The notes: generated from the letters alone by a model not told the origin. Positions 10,112-20,618 are shown, numbered from the stretch's first letter. The stretch: 64,000 nt of DNA from Denitrificimonas caeni (GCF_905120345.1 NZ_CAJHOA010000003.1:248001-312000); one strand, 5' to 3'. Program-made: numbers and translations.

Positions 10112-11167
10112 ATGGACGAGAACAAGAAAAAAGCTTTAGCAGCTGCGCTTGGTCAAATTGAGCGTCAGTTTGGTAAAGGTGCTGTCATGCGCATGGGTGA
10201 TCATGAGCGTGTTGCTATTCCTGCGATCTCTACCGGATCCTTAGGCTTAGATATTGCGCTCGGCATAGGTGGCTTACCCAAAGGCCGTATTGTTGAGATT
10301 TATGGCCCAGAATCTTCAGGTAAAACTACGCTGACTCTTTCAGTCATTGCTGAAGCGCAGAAAGTCGGTGCGACTTGTGCATTTATTGACGCTGAGCATG
10401 CGCTGGATCCAGAATACGCCGGTAAACTTGGCGTTAATATTGATGATCTCTATGTGTCGCAGCCGGATACCGGTGAGCAGGCGCTAGAAATTGCCGATAT
10501 GTTGGTGCGTTCTAATGCCATGGATGTGATTGTCATCGACTCCGTTGCTGCATTGGTACCTAAAGCGGAGATTGAAGGCGAGATGGGTGATACCCACGTT
10601 GGTTTGCAGGCACGTCTGATGAGTCAGGCGCTGCGTAAAATCACCGGTAATATCAAAAACGCCAACTGCTTAGTGATCTTTATTAACCAGATCCGCATGA
10701 AAATTGGCGTGATGTTTGGTAGTCCTGAAACGACTACCGGTGGTAATGCGTTGAAATTCTACTCATCAGTGCGTTTAGATATTCGCCGCATTGGTGCAGT
10801 AAAAGAAGGCGACGAAATTACCGGTAACGAAACTCGGGTTAAAGTCGTTAAAAACAAAGTTGCCGCGCCTTTCCGTCAAGCTGAGTTTCAGATCCTCTAC
10901 GGTAAAGGTATTTATCGTAATGGTGAAATTATTGATCTGGGTGTGCAGTTGGGGCTGCTGGAAAAAGCGGGCGCTTGGTACAGCCATCAGGGCACTAAGA
11001 TTGGTCAAGGTAAGGCCAACTCTGCACGTTATTTAGAAGAGAATCCTGAGCTATGTAAAGCGCTTGAGCAGCAGATTCGTGATCAGTTGCTAGCACCTGC
11101 CGCAGGCAGTAACAAGCAGCCAGCAGTCGAAGAGATTGTTGAAAAAGCTGACAAAGCTGAAAAATAA
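10112..11167 (+). CDS. recA: Recombinase RecA
   Basis: DNA strand-exchange ATPase and co-protease for LexA. It has 351 residues. Walker [10 protein letters not shown] is near residue 65, Walker [11 protein letters not shown] near residue 139, the L1 region [21 protein letters not shown] and the L2 region [19 protein letters not shown] follow, and the C-terminal tail is acidic and lysine-rich. A GAGGATCT site precedes the ATG. A terminator follows and then recX, the usual arrangement in which a minority of transcripts read through. Confidence 0.99.
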   Translation: MDENKKKALAAALGQIERQFGKGAVMRMGDHERVAIPAISTGSLGLDIALGIGGLPKGRIVEIYGPESSGKTTLTLSVIAEAQKVGATCAFIDAEHALDPEYAGKLGVNIDDLYVSQPDTGEQALEIADMLVRSNAMDVIVIDSVAALVPKAEIEGEMGDTHVGLQARLMSQALRKITGNIKNANCLVIFINQIRMKIGVMFGSPETTTGGNALKFYSSVRLDIRRIGAVKEGDEITGNETRVKVVKNKVAAPFRQAEFQILYGKGIYRNGEIIDLGVQLGLLEKAGAWYSHQGTKIGQGKANSARYLEENPELCKALEQQIRDQLLAPAAGSNKQPAVEEIVEKADKAEK

Positions 11168-11191
11168 TTAAGCAAACGTTTATTGATCGAC

Positions 11192-11228
11192 AAAACGGCA
11201 TAGTGCAACGCATTTATGCCGTTTTTTT
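11192..11228 (+). terminator. recA terminator / recX read-through attenuator
   Basis: AAAACGGCAT and ATGCCGTTTT form a 10-bp stem with a T run up to 11228, 12 bases before recX. It should stop most recA transcripts and limit recX expression. Confidence 0.85.
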
Positions 11229-11240
11229 GTGAGGCCTATT

Positions 11241-11708
11241 ATGTTAGACACTCCCGTTTCTATTCGTCGTGCCGCTATGAATTTGTTAGCACGACGTGAG
11301 CATGGGCATGTTGAGCTGGCGCGTAAACTGCGTCAACGTGGTGCTGATGCAGAGATGATTGAGGTGGAACTGCAGCGTTTAACCGATGATGGCTTATTGT
11401 CAGAACAGCGTTATCTCGAAAGCTATATTCGTAGTCGTGCCAATGAGGGGCGTGGGCCGATGCGTATTCGTGAAGAGCTTACGCAGCGTGGCTTAGCGCG
11501 TGGTGATGTTGATCACGCGTTGAATGCTGCTGGTATTGATTGGGATGAGCGTTTGTATGAGCTATGGCAGCGTCGTTTTGACGGATGCAGTGTCGATCTA
11601 AAAGAGAAAGCAAAGCAAAGTCGGTTTTTGGCGCAACGCGGTTATGCTGTGGATTCAATTCGTCGTTTACTTGATGGACGAGGTGATTTCCAAGTCTTTG
11701 ATGACTAG
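11241..11708 (+). CDS. recX: Regulatory protein RecX
   Basis: Binds and inhibits RecA filaments. It has 155 residues from the ATG at 11241, with GTGAGG as ribosome site. A GTG four codons upstream lies at the end of the terminator T run and is unlikely to be used. Family features are the helical repeats beginning [20 protein letters not shown] and [17 protein letters not shown]. It is separated from recA only by the attenuator-like terminator. Confidence 0.93.
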   Translation: MLDTPVSIRRAAMNLLARREHGHVELARKLRQRGADAEMIEVELQRLTDDGLLSEQRYLESYIRSRANEGRGPMRIREELTQRGLARGDVDHALNAAGIDWDERLYELWQRRFDGCSVDLKEKAKQSRFLAQRGYAVDSIRRLLDGRGDFQVFDD

Positions 11709-11767
11709 TACCTTGCCAGCGTGTTCTGCTGGGCGCTGTAATTACTGTCTTGCTCTGTCTTATGGCA

Positions 11768-11802
11768 ACAGCTTAGCGCTACCTATCGTAGCGCTAAGCT
11801 GT
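11768..11802. terminator. Bidirectional hairpin between recX and proS
   Basis: A perfect 14-bp inverted repeat, ACAGCTTAGCGCTA with TAGCGCTAAGCTGT, and a 7-nt loop in the short gap between the convergent recX and proS. T tracts on either side are poor, so termination strength is uncertain. Confidence 0.6.
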
Positions 11803-11809
11803 ATAGCAT

Positions 11810-13525
11810 TTAAGCGCGCAACTGACTGCTGATGACGTCTAATGCTTGCTCAATAGCAATATGCTGGCTTTCAGTCTCACGGCGGCCTTTGTACTCTAAA
11901 GTACCTTCTTTCAGGCTGCGCTCACTGATTACAATGCGCTGTGGAATACCGATCAACTCCATATCAGCAAATTTAACGCCCGGACTGGTTTTCTTATCAC
12001 GGTCATCCAGTAGTACGCTAAAGCCCGCCGCTGTTAATTGCTCATAGAGCTTATCGGTTGCTGCTTGCACTTCAGGATTGTCGTACTTCAGCGGCACAAT
12101 AGCGACATCGAAGGGCGCTAAAGCAGCTGGCCAGATAATACCGCGCTCATCATGGTTTTGCTCGATCGCAGCAGCGACTACGCGTGATACGCCGATACCG
12201 TAGCAGCCCATAGTTAGGGTGGTTGGTTTACCGTTTTCGCCCATTACGGTGCAGTTCATTGACTCGCTGTATTTAGTGCCCAATTGGAAAATATGGCCCA
12301 CTTCAATACCGCGTTTAATTTCTAGCACGCCTTGGCCGTCTGGACTTGGATCGCCAGCCACTACGTTACGTAGATCGGCGACTTCAGGTAATGCTAAGTC
12401 GCGCTCCCAGTTTAGACCAAACCAGTGCTTGCCATCTTGGTTAGCGCCTGCAGCAAAGTCGCTGATAAAAGCAACTGAGCGGTCAATAATGCAAGGAATG
12501 GCTAAGTCTTTAGGGCCTAGTGAGCCAGGGTTAGTGCCGCACGCCGCTAAAATATCAGCATCGCTAGCGAACTCTAAAGGATTGGCGACAGCGGGGTGGT
12601 TGGCTGCTTTGATTTCATTCAGGCTGTGATCGCCTCGTACTATCAGTGCTACTAAGGTGTTTTCTTTAGCGCCGCGCACGATTAAGGTTTTGATGGTTTT
12701 TTCAATAGCAATAGAAAACTGTTCGGCTAATTGTTCGATGGTTTTTGCGTCAGGCGTGTCCACGATGCGTGCGTCTTCCGTTGCTGCAGCACGGCTACTT
12801 TCGCGTGGTAGCGCTTCGGCTTTTTCAATATTAGCGGCGTAATTGGAGACAGTGCTGAAGGCGATATCGTCTTCGCCTGATGCGGCTAATACGTGGAACT
12901 CATGTGAGCCTGTACCACCAATCGAGCCAGTATCGGCCTCAACAGGACGGAAATTTAAGCCTAAGCGCGTAAAAATGGTGCAATAGGCTTGATGCATACG
13001 ATCGTAGGTGTCTTGCAGAGAGGCTTGATCAGTATGGAATGAATACGCATCTTTCATAATAAATTCACGACCACGCATTAAACCAAAGCGAGGGCGGATT
13101 TCATCACGGAATTTAGTTTGAATTTGATAAAAGGTCAGTGGCAATTGGCGGTAGCTGCTCAGTTCGTTGCGCGCTAAATCAGTAATGACTTCTTCATGGG
13201 TTGGGCCGACACAGAACTCACGTTGATGACGATCTTTTAAACGCAGTAATTCAGGACCGTATTCTTCCCAGCGTCCAGATTCTTGCCAGAGTTCAGCCGG
13301 TTGAATTGCGGGCATTAATACTTCTAAAGCGCCTGCAGTGTTCATCTCTTCGCGAACCACTGCTTCTGCTTTGCGTAGCACACGCAAGCCGAGTGGTAGC
13401 CAAGTGTATAAGCCCGATGCAAGGCGGCGGATCATACCGGCACGCAGCATCAGTTGGTGGCTGATCACCACCGCATCGGCTGGGGTTTCTTTTAACGTGG
13501 AAAGTAAATACTGGCTGGTGCGCAT
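11810..13525 (-). CDS. proS: Prolyl-tRNA synthetase (bacterial type, with editing domain)
   Basis: Class II synthetase of 571 residues. The N-terminal catalytic part contains motif 1 and [25 protein letters not shown] (motif 2 region, about residues 140-164). The YbaK-like editing insertion that clears Ala-tRNA-Pro occupies roughly residues 230-400 ([21 protein letters not shown]). Motif 3 appears as [17 protein letters not shown], and the anticodon-binding domain is at the C-terminus. Single gene facing recX; the oprD gene lies upstream with its own terminator between. Confidence 0.97.
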   Translation of the reverse strand: MRTSQYLLSTLKETPADAVVISHQLMLRAGMIRRLASGLYTWLPLGLRVLRKAEAVVREEMNTAGALEVLMPAIQPAELWQESGRWEEYGPELLRLKDRHQREFCVGPTHEEVITDLARNELSSYRQLPLTFYQIQTKFRDEIRPRFGLMRGREFIMKDAYSFHTDQASLQDTYDRMHQAYCTIFTRLGLNFRPVEADTGSIGGTGSHEFHVLAASGEDDIAFSTVSNYAANIEKAEALPRESSRAAATEDARIVDTPDAKTIEQLAEQFSIAIEKTIKTLIVRGAKENTLVALIVRGDHSLNEIKAANHPAVANPLEFASDADILAACGTNPGSLGPKDLAIPCIIDRSVAFISDFAAGANQDGKHWFGLNWERDLALPEVADLRNVVAGDPSPDGQGVLEIKRGIEVGHIFQLGTKYSESMNCTVMGENGKPTTLTMGCYGIGVSRVVAAAIEQNHDERGIIWPAALAPFDVAIVPLKYDNPEVQAATDKLYEQLTAAGFSVLLDDRDKKTSPGVKFADMELIGIPQRIVISERSLKEGTLEYKGRRETESQHIAIEQALDVISSQLRA

Positions 13526-13654
13526 GGCTAAAATCTACATTAGAAAGATGAAGGAGGGCGTTATTGTAGCGCATTTGACTGAATAGGGCGTGCTGCTGCG
13601 CTGGCAAATTATTTGCACAAAATAGAGCGTTGGTATTTTGTAGAGCCTGAAAAC

Positions 13655-13682
13655 AAGAAACCCAGCCGAGGCTGGGTTTCTT
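13655..13682 (-). terminator. Terminator downstream of the OprD-family porin
   Basis: Arms AAGAAACCCAGCC and GGCTGGGTTTCTT form a near-perfect stem. On the minus strand it is followed by a T-rich stretch, 28 bases after the porin stop. Confidence 0.8.
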
Positions 13683-13709
13683 GAATGATGCAAGTTTACC
13701 GCTTAAGCA

Positions 13710-15002
13710 TTACAGAATGCTTAGTGGGTACTCAACAATCAGACGTACTTCGTTGATGTCTGTGTAGTTAGCTGCATCGTTTGCACGGTAGGTCGCTTGA
13801 CGTACGCGGAAAGATAAGTCTTTCGCTGCGCCGCTCTGCAGAACGTATTTTGCTTCAGTATCACGTTCCCAGTTCTTACCGTTGTTGCGGTTACCATTTT
13901 CAATATTGGTACCACGTACATAGCGAGTCATAAAGCTTAAACCTGGAACACCAAAGGTGGCCATATCTAAGTCATAACGTGCTTGGAAAGATTTTTCACC
14001 GCTTTGTTCGAAGTCGTGGATCTGAACGCTGTTGGCTAAGTAAACAGCGCCACCACCGTCATAACCGTACTCGTAACCATTGTCATTGCCGCCAGTTGAA
14101 CGCTGGTGAGCAACGGTAAAGGTGTGGGCATCAAGCAATGTGTAAGCCGCTGCTAAGCTCCAAATATTGTTGCTGTCTTTGCTGCTAGGTGCATCTTTGT
14201 TCTTAAACTTCGTGTTGTACATATTGAAGTCAAAGTTAAGAGATTGCTGCTCAGCTAATGACAATGTGTAGTTTACATTGGTGTAGTGCTTTTTAGCTGT
14301 ACGCTCACCAGCACCTTTGTGACCTAAAGAAGCGTCTGAGTAGTAGTACGCTGCACTTAAATCATCGTTGAGGTTGTAACGACCACCGACTAAATCTAAT
14401 GAGCGCAGATTGCCATCAAGATTGCTGTCTTGGCTGGTTTGTTCTTGCGCTGATAAAGCAGTGAAGTGACCCGCATGCAGCTCAAGGTTTTCAATTTCGT
14501 TACTGGTAACTAAGAAGCCTGTAGTGCTTTCTGGCAATAGACGTGAGTCGTCAGTTGACAGCACAGGTAAATCTACAAACTGCTGGCCGTATTTCAGTGT
14601 TGTGTTAGAAATACGTGCTTTAACTGCACCACCGGCTTGGCTGTAGTTGTCTTGTGCTTTGCCGTTACTGTGCGTTGGGAACTGACCGTTACCGTTACGG
14701 CCACGTCCTGAATCCAGTTTGATGCCTTGTAAACCAAAAGCGTCAACACCAAAACCAACAGTACCTTGAGTAAAGCCTGACTCGTAAATAGCTTTTAAGC
14801 CTAAGCCTAAGTCTTCACGGTAGCTTTGAGTGCCTTTAGGTGTGTTGCGGAAGTCACGGTTAAAATAAAGAGTACGCGCATGCGCATTTAGGCTGCTGTC
14901 TTCAATAAAGCCGTTTGACTCTGATTGCTGGCTAGCAACTGCCATCTGTGTGCTTGCTGCGGCTACTGCTAGGGCAATAACGCTCAACTTAATCATTTGC
15001 AT
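13710..15002 (-). CDS. OprD-family outer-membrane porin
   Basis: Substrate-specific 18-strand porin of the OprD/OccD-OccK type, 430 residues from the ATG at 15002. The signal peptide is about 24 residues, ending near MAVASQQ. The family N-terminus FIEDSSLNAHARTLYFNRDFR starts just after it. Alternating aromatic strands run throughout and end with VRLIVEYPLSIL. GAGGAG lies 8 bases ahead of the chosen ATG; the longer upstream frame lacks a signal at its start. Its position next to proS matches P. aeruginosa PA0958, and by that analogy it may import basic amino acids or peptides, but the substrate cannot be read from sequence. Confidence 0.9.
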   Translation of the reverse strand: MQMIKLSVIALAVAAASTQMAVASQQSESNGFIEDSSLNAHARTLYFNRDFRNTPKGTQSYREDLGLGLKAIYESGFTQGTVGFGVDAFGLQGIKLDSGRGRNGNGQFPTHSNGKAQDNYSQAGGAVKARISNTTLKYGQQFVDLPVLSTDDSRLLPESTTGFLVTSNEIENLELHAGHFTALSAQEQTSQDSNLDGNLRSLDLVGGRYNLNDDLSAAYYYSDASLGHKGAGERTAKKHYTNVNYTLSLAEQQSLNFDFNMYNTKFKNKDAPSSKDSNNIWSLAAAYTLLDAHTFTVAHQRSTGGNDNGYEYGYDGGGAVYLANSVQIHDFEQSGEKSFQARYDLDMATFGVPGLSFMTRYVRGTNIENGNRNNGKNWERDTEAKYVLQSGAAKDLSFRVRQATYRANDAANYTDINEVRLIVEYPLSIL

Positions 15003-15246
15003 GAATAATGCTCCTCGATTGATTTTGATGATTGCTTTGCCTGCAAACATTTGCCGGCAGGACTTACACTATTAATCGGTGCATATTGTAGATGGATTTA
15101 TCTGTTGTTGCGAGACCCGAACGTTGTTCATTCAGCAAGCATTCAGAAATTTGTATGTTTTTCAGCCGTTTATTTATTAAATGTTTATAGTGTTAATGAT
15201 AATTAAGTATGTGTCTTGATTTAAAGCAATCAGATGGGGTTTATAT

Positions 15247-15681
15247 ATGTTCGAGCTGGATAAGCGCTTAGCTGACGATACTGTCGTTCTGGGTGACTTT
15301 GTCTTGAGTCGTGTCTTACTCATGAATGATAGTCGCTACCCGTGGCTGATTTTAGTGCCTCGCTGTGCCGCAATGAGTGAGTTGTTTGAATTGAGTGCCA
15401 TTCAGCAGCAGCAACTGTGGCAGGAAACAAGCGCTGTTGGGGTGGCGTTAAAGACGATGTTTCAGGCCGATAAAATTAATATTGCTACCTTGGGTAATGT
15501 GGTAAAGCAGTTGCATATGCATATTGTTGTGCGCATGCAAGAGGATGAGGCGTGGCCAGCGCCAGTTTGGGGGCGGGGCGTCGCGCAACCTTATACTGTT
15601 GAGGCGCTTGCGCAAATCAGTGCGCGTTTACAGGATGCGTTGGCAGATTATTGGCTAGCAGATAATAAGGTGGGTGTATGA
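15247..15681 (+). CDS. HIT-domain protein
   Basis: Histidine-triad superfamily nucleotide hydrolase or transferase, 144 residues. The N-terminal strand FVLSRVLLMNDSRYPWLILVPR is typical, and the active-site stretch is QLHMHIVVR after NIATLGNVV. The usual triad H-x-H-x-H is Q-x-H-x-H here: the nucleophilic middle His is kept and the first is Gln, a pattern I associate with this small proteobacterial HIT subfamily. Substrate unknown. The stop overlaps the slyX start (ATGA), so the two are co-translated, as next to oprD/proS in Pseudomonas. Confidence 0.85.
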   Translation: MFELDKRLADDTVVLGDFVLSRVLLMNDSRYPWLILVPRCAAMSELFELSAIQQQQLWQETSAVGVALKTMFQADKINIATLGNVVKQLHMHIVVRMQEDEAWPAPVWGRGVAQPYTVEALAQISARLQDALADYWLADNKVGV

Positions 15682-15881
15682 GTTTAGAACAACGGATGGC
15701 TGAACTTGAAATGCGTCAAGCGTTTCAAGATGACACTATTCAGGCGCTCAATGATGTGATTGTTGAGCAGCAATTGCTATTGGCGCGCATTGAGCGACAG
15801 CTTGAGCTGTTGGCGCAGAGGCAGAATGATTTGCACAATCAGTTTGATGAAACTCCGAATGATCCACCACCGCATTACTGA
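15678..15881 (+). CDS. slyX: SlyX family protein
   Basis: Short coiled-coil protein (67 residues): heptad-like helix over residues 1-55 (LEQRMAELEMRQAFQDD, then IQALNDVIVEQQ), ending in the family tail DPPPHY. Function unresolved. It overlaps the HIT gene by 4 bases. Confidence 0.88.
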   Translation: MSLEQRMAELEMRQAFQDDTIQALNDVIVEQQLLLARIERQLELLAQRQNDLHNQFDETPNDPPPHY

Positions 15882-15909
15882 TTATTGTCTCTAAAGCAAT
15901 GGTCATGTC

Positions 15910-15944
15910 CTGCTTCGCAAGCGTGTAGAGTGCTGGCGAAGCAG
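15910..15944. terminator. Inverted repeat between slyX and gap
   Basis: CTGCTTCGC and GCGAAGCAG, a 9-bp perfect stem with a 17-nt loop, between the convergent slyX and gap genes. There is no strong T run, so a weak bidirectional terminator is likely. Confidence 0.45.
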
Positions 15945-15975
15945 TGCTTTAACACTTGGCAGTGCATAGCAACTG

Positions 15976-16974
15976 TTAAATACCACGCCAGCTGGTCAGT
16001 ACGTCAAGCATCCGATTGGAAAATGCCCACTCGTTGTCATACCAAGCCAGTACTTTAACCAATCTGCCTTGCGCACGAGTTTGTGTTAGATCGGCAACGC
16101 ACGACACGGGATAGCCATTAAAGTCGCAAGACACCAGTGGCTGTTCGTTGCATTCCATCACGCCTTGTGGGAGTTGTGCTGCTCCTGCGCTAAGAATTTG
16201 ATTGATTTCGTCTGTGTTGGTCTCGCGCTCAGCAATAAAACTTAAATCCACTAATGACACGTTTTTCGTTGGAACGCGCACAGACATGCCATCTAAGCGA
16301 CCTGCCAGTTCAGGTATCACCAAGCCAATGGCCTTAGCTGCACCGGTGCTAGTGGGGATAATGGAGCTGGCGGCTGCACGAGCGCGATAAAGGTCTTTGT
16401 GACTTTTATCGAGTAAGTTCTGATCGTTGGTATAGGCGTGCACCGTCGTCATCATGCCCTGTGCGATACCTACTGCGTTATGCAGTACTTTGGCCAATGG
16501 CGCTAAACAGTTGGTGGTGCAAGACGCATTGGAAACAATTCGTTGATCGTCCAGTAAGTGATGATTGACGCCGTATACCACTGTTAAATCAGCGCTATCC
16601 ATTGGATGCGCTAACAAGACGCGACGTGCGCCAGCTATTAGATGCTGTTCCACTTGCGGGCGCTGCTTCATCCTGCCGGTACACTCAAGTACCACATCGA
16701 TACCCAGTTCCTGCCATGGCAAAAGTGCGGGGTCAGCTTGATTGAGTAGGCGAATGGACTGATCGCCAATGATTAGGTTGTCACCCTTGAGCTGTACGTT
16801 ATGTGCAAAGCGCCCAAAGGTTGAGTCGAAGCGTGTCAGGTGGGCTAGGGTATTAGCGTCGCCTAAATCATTGATGGCAACGATCTGTAGTTGAGTGTGC
16901 AGTCCGCGCTCAAACAGTGTGCGCAGTATATTGCGGCCAATCCTTCCGTAACCATTAATTGCAATTCTTAGCAT
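15976..16974 (-). CDS. gap: Type I glyceraldehyde-3-phosphate dehydrogenase
   Basis: Phosphorylating NAD(P)-dependent GAPDH, 332 residues. Cofactor loop INGYGRIGRN is at residues 6-15, the catalytic Cys is in SNASCTTNCLAP (about residue 150), the catalytic His is in TTVHAYTNDQN, the phosphate-site segment is TGAAKAIG, and the C-terminus is WYDNEWAFSNRMLD. The HAYTNDQN and TGAAKAIG segments favour GAPDH over erythrose-4-phosphate dehydrogenase, although GARRVLLAHP resembles the latter. It stands alone here, facing slyX and downstream of a lipoprotein gene. Glycolytic versus gluconeogenic use cannot be decided. Confidence 0.88.
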   Translation of the reverse strand: MLRIAINGYGRIGRNILRTLFERGLHTQLQIVAINDLGDANTLAHLTRFDSTFGRFAHNVQLKGDNLIIGDQSIRLLNQADPALLPWQELGIDVVLECTGRMKQRPQVEQHLIAGARRVLLAHPMDSADLTVVYGVNHHLLDDQRIVSNASCTTNCLAPLAKVLHNAVGIAQGMMTTVHAYTNDQNLLDKSHKDLYRARAAASSIIPTSTGAAKAIGLVIPELAGRLDGMSVRVPTKNVSLVDLSFIAERETNTDEINQILSAGAAQLPQGVMECNEQPLVSCDFNGYPVSCVADLTQTRAQGRLVKVLAWYDNEWAFSNRMLDVLTSWRGI

Positions 16975-17016
16975 TGTTATGTCCCTTTATAGTTGGCTTG
17001 ATATATGGCGCACTAT

Positions 17017-17664
17017 TTAGTCACGCAAAGCGCCGAAAGCAGCACAGCCGTTAAATGACTGTTGATTCCATTGTAGCTTAGCGTATAGGTGATACACCGT
17101 GCCGCTTATGCTGTCTATGCATTGCTGTGGCGTGATCCATAAGTTTAGGTTTTGGTTATTAGCTTGGCTGCTGAGATGGAAGCGCCCATCAGGCAGTTGT
17201 TCTTCAAGATAAGGCAGCACAATAGCGGCTTCGCCAATCTGATTAAAAATCAATCCGCGTGGAGTTTGTAAGATTGACCAAAAAGGTTCGTTGCCGCTGG
17301 CTCTAAGCTGTAAGCGAGCAAAGTCTGGATCGCTACAATCATGTCCTTCGGTTTGTAAGCGATAACGCTGTGTTGGAGTAAAGCGCTGTTGGGCCCTGTC
17401 GAGATGGCCACTTAGGTCGGCAAAAAAACCATTTGGCGCTGCAGTAATCAGCGCAATCAGTTCTCGATCGAGAGCTGATGAGGAATTTATAATATAGAAA
17501 TCTTGACTGGCGCAGGGTTGGAATACCCACTGACCTTGGCTATGAGTTATCGTGCCCTGCATACGCTGAGCTGGCTTCGCAGAGGGTGCTGAAGGCGTTA
17601 AAAATTGACAAGCGCTAAGAGCTAGCATCAGAAAAATTAAGCTGATAATACGGAAATGGCGCAT
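17017..17664 (-). CDS. Putative lipoprotein, COG3650-like
   Basis: A 215-residue predicted lipoprotein: signal MRHFRIISLIFLMLALSAC with lipobox LSAC (Cys19 from the ATG at 17664). A small N-terminal domain is followed by RASGNEPFWSI, a phrase I associate with the COG3650 envelope proteins related to NlpE/META modules, and two C-terminal cysteines (QQCIDSISG and NGCAAFG) that could form a disulfide. An ATG five codons upstream is an alternative start; neither has a convincing ribosome site. Function unknown. It lies upstream of gap on the same strand with a 42-bp gap. Confidence 0.72.
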   Translation of the reverse strand: MRHFRIISLIFLMLALSACQFLTPSAPSAKPAQRMQGTITHSQGQWVFQPCASQDFYIINSSSALDRELIALITAAPNGFFADLSGHLDRAQQRFTPTQRYRLQTEGHDCSDPDFARLQLRASGNEPFWSILQTPRGLIFNQIGEAAIVLPYLEEQLPDGRFHLSSQANNQNLNLWITPQQCIDSISGTVYHLYAKLQWNQQSFNGCAAFGALRD

Positions 17665-17881
17665 AAGATCGAATTCCATAGCAGGGAATAAATGATGAAA
17701 CGTTATTATTGTATTTTAGGCTTAATCTACACAAGAGTCCTCTTTCCAAGGCTGTGTGGGGTTGGCTAATAAAGCGTATCTGCACGAATAGCTTACAACT
17801 GTAACCTGCATTTGCTACATATATAAGGCGCGCTGTTATTGTATTTTGCGAGGTGCGGATGCGGCTTTAGAATTTTAAGTT
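17665..17881. other. Intergenic region upstream of the lipoprotein gene
   Basis: AT-rich sequence between the tRNA terminator and the lipoprotein gene. It should contain the leftward promoter of the lipoprotein. I see no open frame, repeat or recognisable operator. Confidence 0.4.
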
Positions 17882-17918
17882 AAAAAAAAGCCCCTATGCA
17901 TTGCTGCTAGGGGCTTTT
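17882..17918 (-). terminator. Terminator after tRNA-Cys
   Basis: AAAAGCCCCTA and TAGGGGCTTTT form an 11-bp stem. On the minus strand it is followed by eight T residues, 4 bases past the CCA end of tRNA-Cys. Confidence 0.9.
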
Positions 17919-17922
17919 AATT

Positions 17923-17996
17923 TGGAGGCCGAGGTCGGAATCGAACCGGCGTTGACGGATTTGCAATCCGCTGCATGACCACTCTGCCACCCGGCC
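17923..17996 (-). tRNA. tRNA-Cys (anticodon GCA)
   Basis: 74-nt cloverleaf on the minus strand: acceptor GGCCGGG, anticodon loop ATTGCAAAT, T-loop GGTTCGATTCC, encoded CCA. It follows tRNA-Gly in the same transcript, as near pgsA in Pseudomonas. Confidence 0.96.
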
Positions 17997-18038
17997 TAAA
18001 CGAAAATGCCGCACGAAGCGGCAATTTCGATGACAATT

Positions 18039-18114
<76 letters not shown>

Positions 18115-18181
18115 AATGTCTTGGTGACGGGCGCTATTCTAGCGAATTAAAATATTCCGTCAAGCCTTTTTTCAAAAAAAG

Positions 18182-18742
18182 TTAACTATCTTGTTGATTT
18201 GTATGTAAATGCGGCTTGGCAGCGCGCAGATACTGAATCATGGACCACAAGGTCAGTACTGCAGAAACAATTAATAAAGCATAGCCGCTGATCACCCATG
18301 CATTAAATGCTGGCGGGTTGGCGAGTAAAATAATCAATGCCACCATTTGTGCTGCAGTTTTCCATTTGCCAATATTAGACACTGCAACTTGTGCGCGTTC
18401 ACCCAGTTCGGCCATCCATTCGCGCAATGCTGACACCATGATTTCGCGGCAAATAATAATAATTGCCGGAATAGTCAGCCAGAGATTGGTGTGTTCGGCG
18501 ACTAGGAGTACTAAGGCGACCGCAACTAGAAGTTTATCGGCGACTGGATCAAGAAAAGCCCCAAAAGGGGTGCTTTGATTGAGGCGTCTGGCTAAATAGC
18601 CGTCGAGCCAGTCAGTAAAGCTGGCGAATGCAAAAACTGCGCTAGCAGCCCAGTAGCTCCAAGAGAAGGGCAAGCAAAACAAGAGAATAAATACGGGGAT
18701 CAGTGCCACGCGCATTAAAGTTAAAATATTCGGAATATTCAT
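18182..18742 (-). CDS. pgsA: CDP-diacylglycerol-glycerol-3-phosphate 3-phosphatidyltransferase
   Basis: Inner-membrane enzyme that makes phosphatidylglycerophosphate. It has 186 residues from the ATG at 18742 ([12 protein letters not shown]). The CDP-alcohol phosphotransferase signature D-G-x2-A-R-x8-G-x3-D-x3-D is complete in [15 protein letters not shown] followed by AFLDPVADK (residues about 57-80). Several hydrophobic segments follow. A longer upstream frame runs into uvrC and is not needed. It follows uvrC by 40 bases, the conserved gacA-uvrC-pgsA order. Its product is the substrate of PgpA, also encoded in this window. Confidence 0.96.
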   Translation of the reverse strand: MNIPNILTLMRVALIPVFILLFCLPFSWSYWAASAVFAFASFTDWLDGYLARRLNQSTPFGAFLDPVADKLLVAVALVLLVAEHTNLWLTIPAIIIICREIMVSALREWMAELGERAQVAVSNIGKWKTAAQMVALIILLANPPAFNAWVISGYALLIVSAVLTLWSMIQYLRAAKPHLHTNQQDS

Positions 18743-18782
18743 TAAGTAATTCTTTTCTTGGCAAAGAATGAAAGGGGGTAGT

Positions 18783-20609
18783 TTACGCTTGGTGTAGCGC
18801 ACTATATATAGACTCGGCAAGAGTTTTGCTGATTCCGGGTGTTTTAGCAATTTCATCAACGCTGGCGCGTGAAAGTTCTTGTAAGCCGCCAAAGTACTTT
18901 AACAGTTCGCGACGGCGTTTTGGACCCACCCCAGCTATACCTTCGAGTACCGAGGTGCGGCGTGTTTTACCGCGACGTGCGCGGTGCCCTGTAATCGCAA
19001 AACGGTGCGCCTCATCACGGATTTGTTGAATTAAGTGCAGTGCAGGTGAGTGATCGGGTAAATTCAGTTGAGTGTCAGTGTCATTGATATATAAGGTTTC
19101 AAAACCGGCTTTACGAGTGACGCCTTTGGCTACTCCTAATAGTAGAATCTGGTCGATTTTCAATTCGGCAAACACTTCGCGGGCCATATTAAGTTGGCCT
19201 TTACCGCCATCGACTAACAGTACGTCGGGTAGCTTGCCTTGGTTTTCTAAGGCGCTACTGAGGCGGCGGTACAATACTTGACGCATGGCCGCATAGTCAT
19301 CACCTGCGGTAACACCTTCAATATTGTAAAGACGATAATCAGATTTACGCGGTCCCTCGGGTCCAAAGACCACACAGGAGGCGACCGTTGCTTCGCCGCT
19401 GGAGTGGCTGATATCAAAACATTCTAAGTGAGCAGGTGGCTCGGATAGATCCAGTGCGTTGGCTAATGCTTTAAAGCGTGCTGCCATCTGTGTGCGGTTG
19501 GCTAAGCGCGTTTGTAACGCTTGTTCGGCGTTGGTCATCGCCAGTTGTTGCCAGCGTGCGCGGGTGCCGCGTACGCGATGCCGAATACCAATGATATGAC
19601 CGCATTGCTGAGCAATGGCTTCGGCGATAGCGGGCCAGTCGGCGTGTTCGCTGCTGACGATCAGCTCAGACGGAAAGTCGCGGTCTTTGCTGCCTAAATA
19701 ATATTGCGCAGTAAACGCCGCTAAAATATCAGCGCTGTCTTCTTCAATGGCCACTTGCGGAAAGAAATTATTACTGCCCCGTACGCGGCCATCACGCACG
19801 CTAATGACATGCACGCTGGCCCCGCCAGCGAGTGCAGTTGCCGCAATAATATCGACATTACCGTGCCCGCCTTCCATGCTTTGTTGATCTTGCACGCGGC
19901 GCAATAGAGCGATTTGATCGCGTGCCGCCGCCGCCTTTTCAAACTCGAGCAGTTCTGCGGCATGCTCCATGGTATGAGTGAGCTCATCGGTTAAAGCACT
20001 GCTGCGACCTTCTAGAAACATCACCGAAAGACGGACGTCTTCGGCGTATTCAGCCGCATCAACGAGACCGACACAGGGTGCTTTACAACGTTTTATTTGA
20101 TACTGCAGGCATGGCCGACTGCGATTGTTGTAAAAGCTGTCTTCACACTGGCGCACTTTAAATACTTTTTGTAAAACACTGAGGCTTTCACGGATTGCAC
20201 CAGAGCTTGGATAAGGGCCAAAATAGCGGCCATTGGCTTTTTTACTGCCGCGGTGGATACCTAAACGTGGAAAGTCGTTGGCCGAGACAATGACATAAGG
20301 GTAGCTTTTGTCGTCGCGTAATAAAATATTATACGGTGGGCGCCACTGTTTAATCAGCGTTTGCTCAAGCAGTAATGCTTCCGTCTCATTGGCAGTAATA
20401 GTCAGTTCGATGCTGGCAATTTTCGCCACGAGTGCTGCAGTTTTAGGCGCATTAATTGTGCTTTTAAAATAACTGCTAAGCCGCTTCTTAAGATTTTTGG
20501 CTTTGCCGATATAAAGAAGTTGTTGGTCGGCTGAGAACATCCGATACACCCCAGGATATTGGGTGCAAGAACGTAAAAAAGCTGAAGCATCAAAAGGCTG
20601 AGTTGTCAT
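18783..20609 (-). CDS. uvrC: Excinuclease ABC subunit C
   Basis: Nuclease making both incisions in nucleotide-excision repair. It has 608 residues, normal length. The GIY-YIG domain is at the N-terminus (PGVYRMF and [18 protein letters not shown], residues 19-45), the UVR/UvrB-binding segment is near residue 210 ([17 protein letters not shown]), the RNase H-like domain has [10 protein letters not shown] and [11 protein letters not shown], and the C-terminal helix-hairpin-helix has [21 protein letters not shown]. It lies 9 bases after gacA, the widely conserved pair. Confidence 0.98.
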   Translation of the reverse strand: MTTQPFDASAFLRSCTQYPGVYRMFSADQQLLYIGKAKNLKKRLSSYFKSTINAPKTAALVAKIASIELTITANETEALLLEQTLIKQWRPPYNILLRDDKSYPYVIVSANDFPRLGIHRGSKKANGRYFGPYPSSGAIRESLSVLQKVFKVRQCEDSFYNNRSRPCLQYQIKRCKAPCVGLVDAAEYAEDVRLSVMFLEGRSSALTDELTHTMEHAAELLEFEKAAAARDQIALLRRVQDQQSMEGGHGNVDIIAATALAGGASVHVISVRDGRVRGSNNFFPQVAIEEDSADILAAFTAQYYLGSKDRDFPSELIVSSEHADWPAIAEAIAQQCGHIIGIRHRVRGTRARWQQLAMTNAEQALQTRLANRTQMAARFKALANALDLSEPPAHLECFDISHSSGEATVASCVVFGPEGPRKSDYRLYNIEGVTAGDDYAAMRQVLYRRLSSALENQGKLPDVLLVDGGKGQLNMAREVFAELKIDQILLLGVAKGVTRKAGFETLYINDTDTQLNLPDHSPALHLIQQIRDEAHRFAITGHRARRGKTRRTSVLEGIAGVGPKRRRELLKYFGGLQELSRASVDEIAKTPGISKTLAESIYSALHQA

Positions 20610-20618
20610 TGGCTAAAC

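Noticed and set aside
15195-15212. AATGATAATTAAG resembling part of a Fur box upstream of the HIT gene
   Set aside because: Only a partial match to the 19-bp palindrome in a generally AT-rich region, and the HIT-slyX genes have no iron link.
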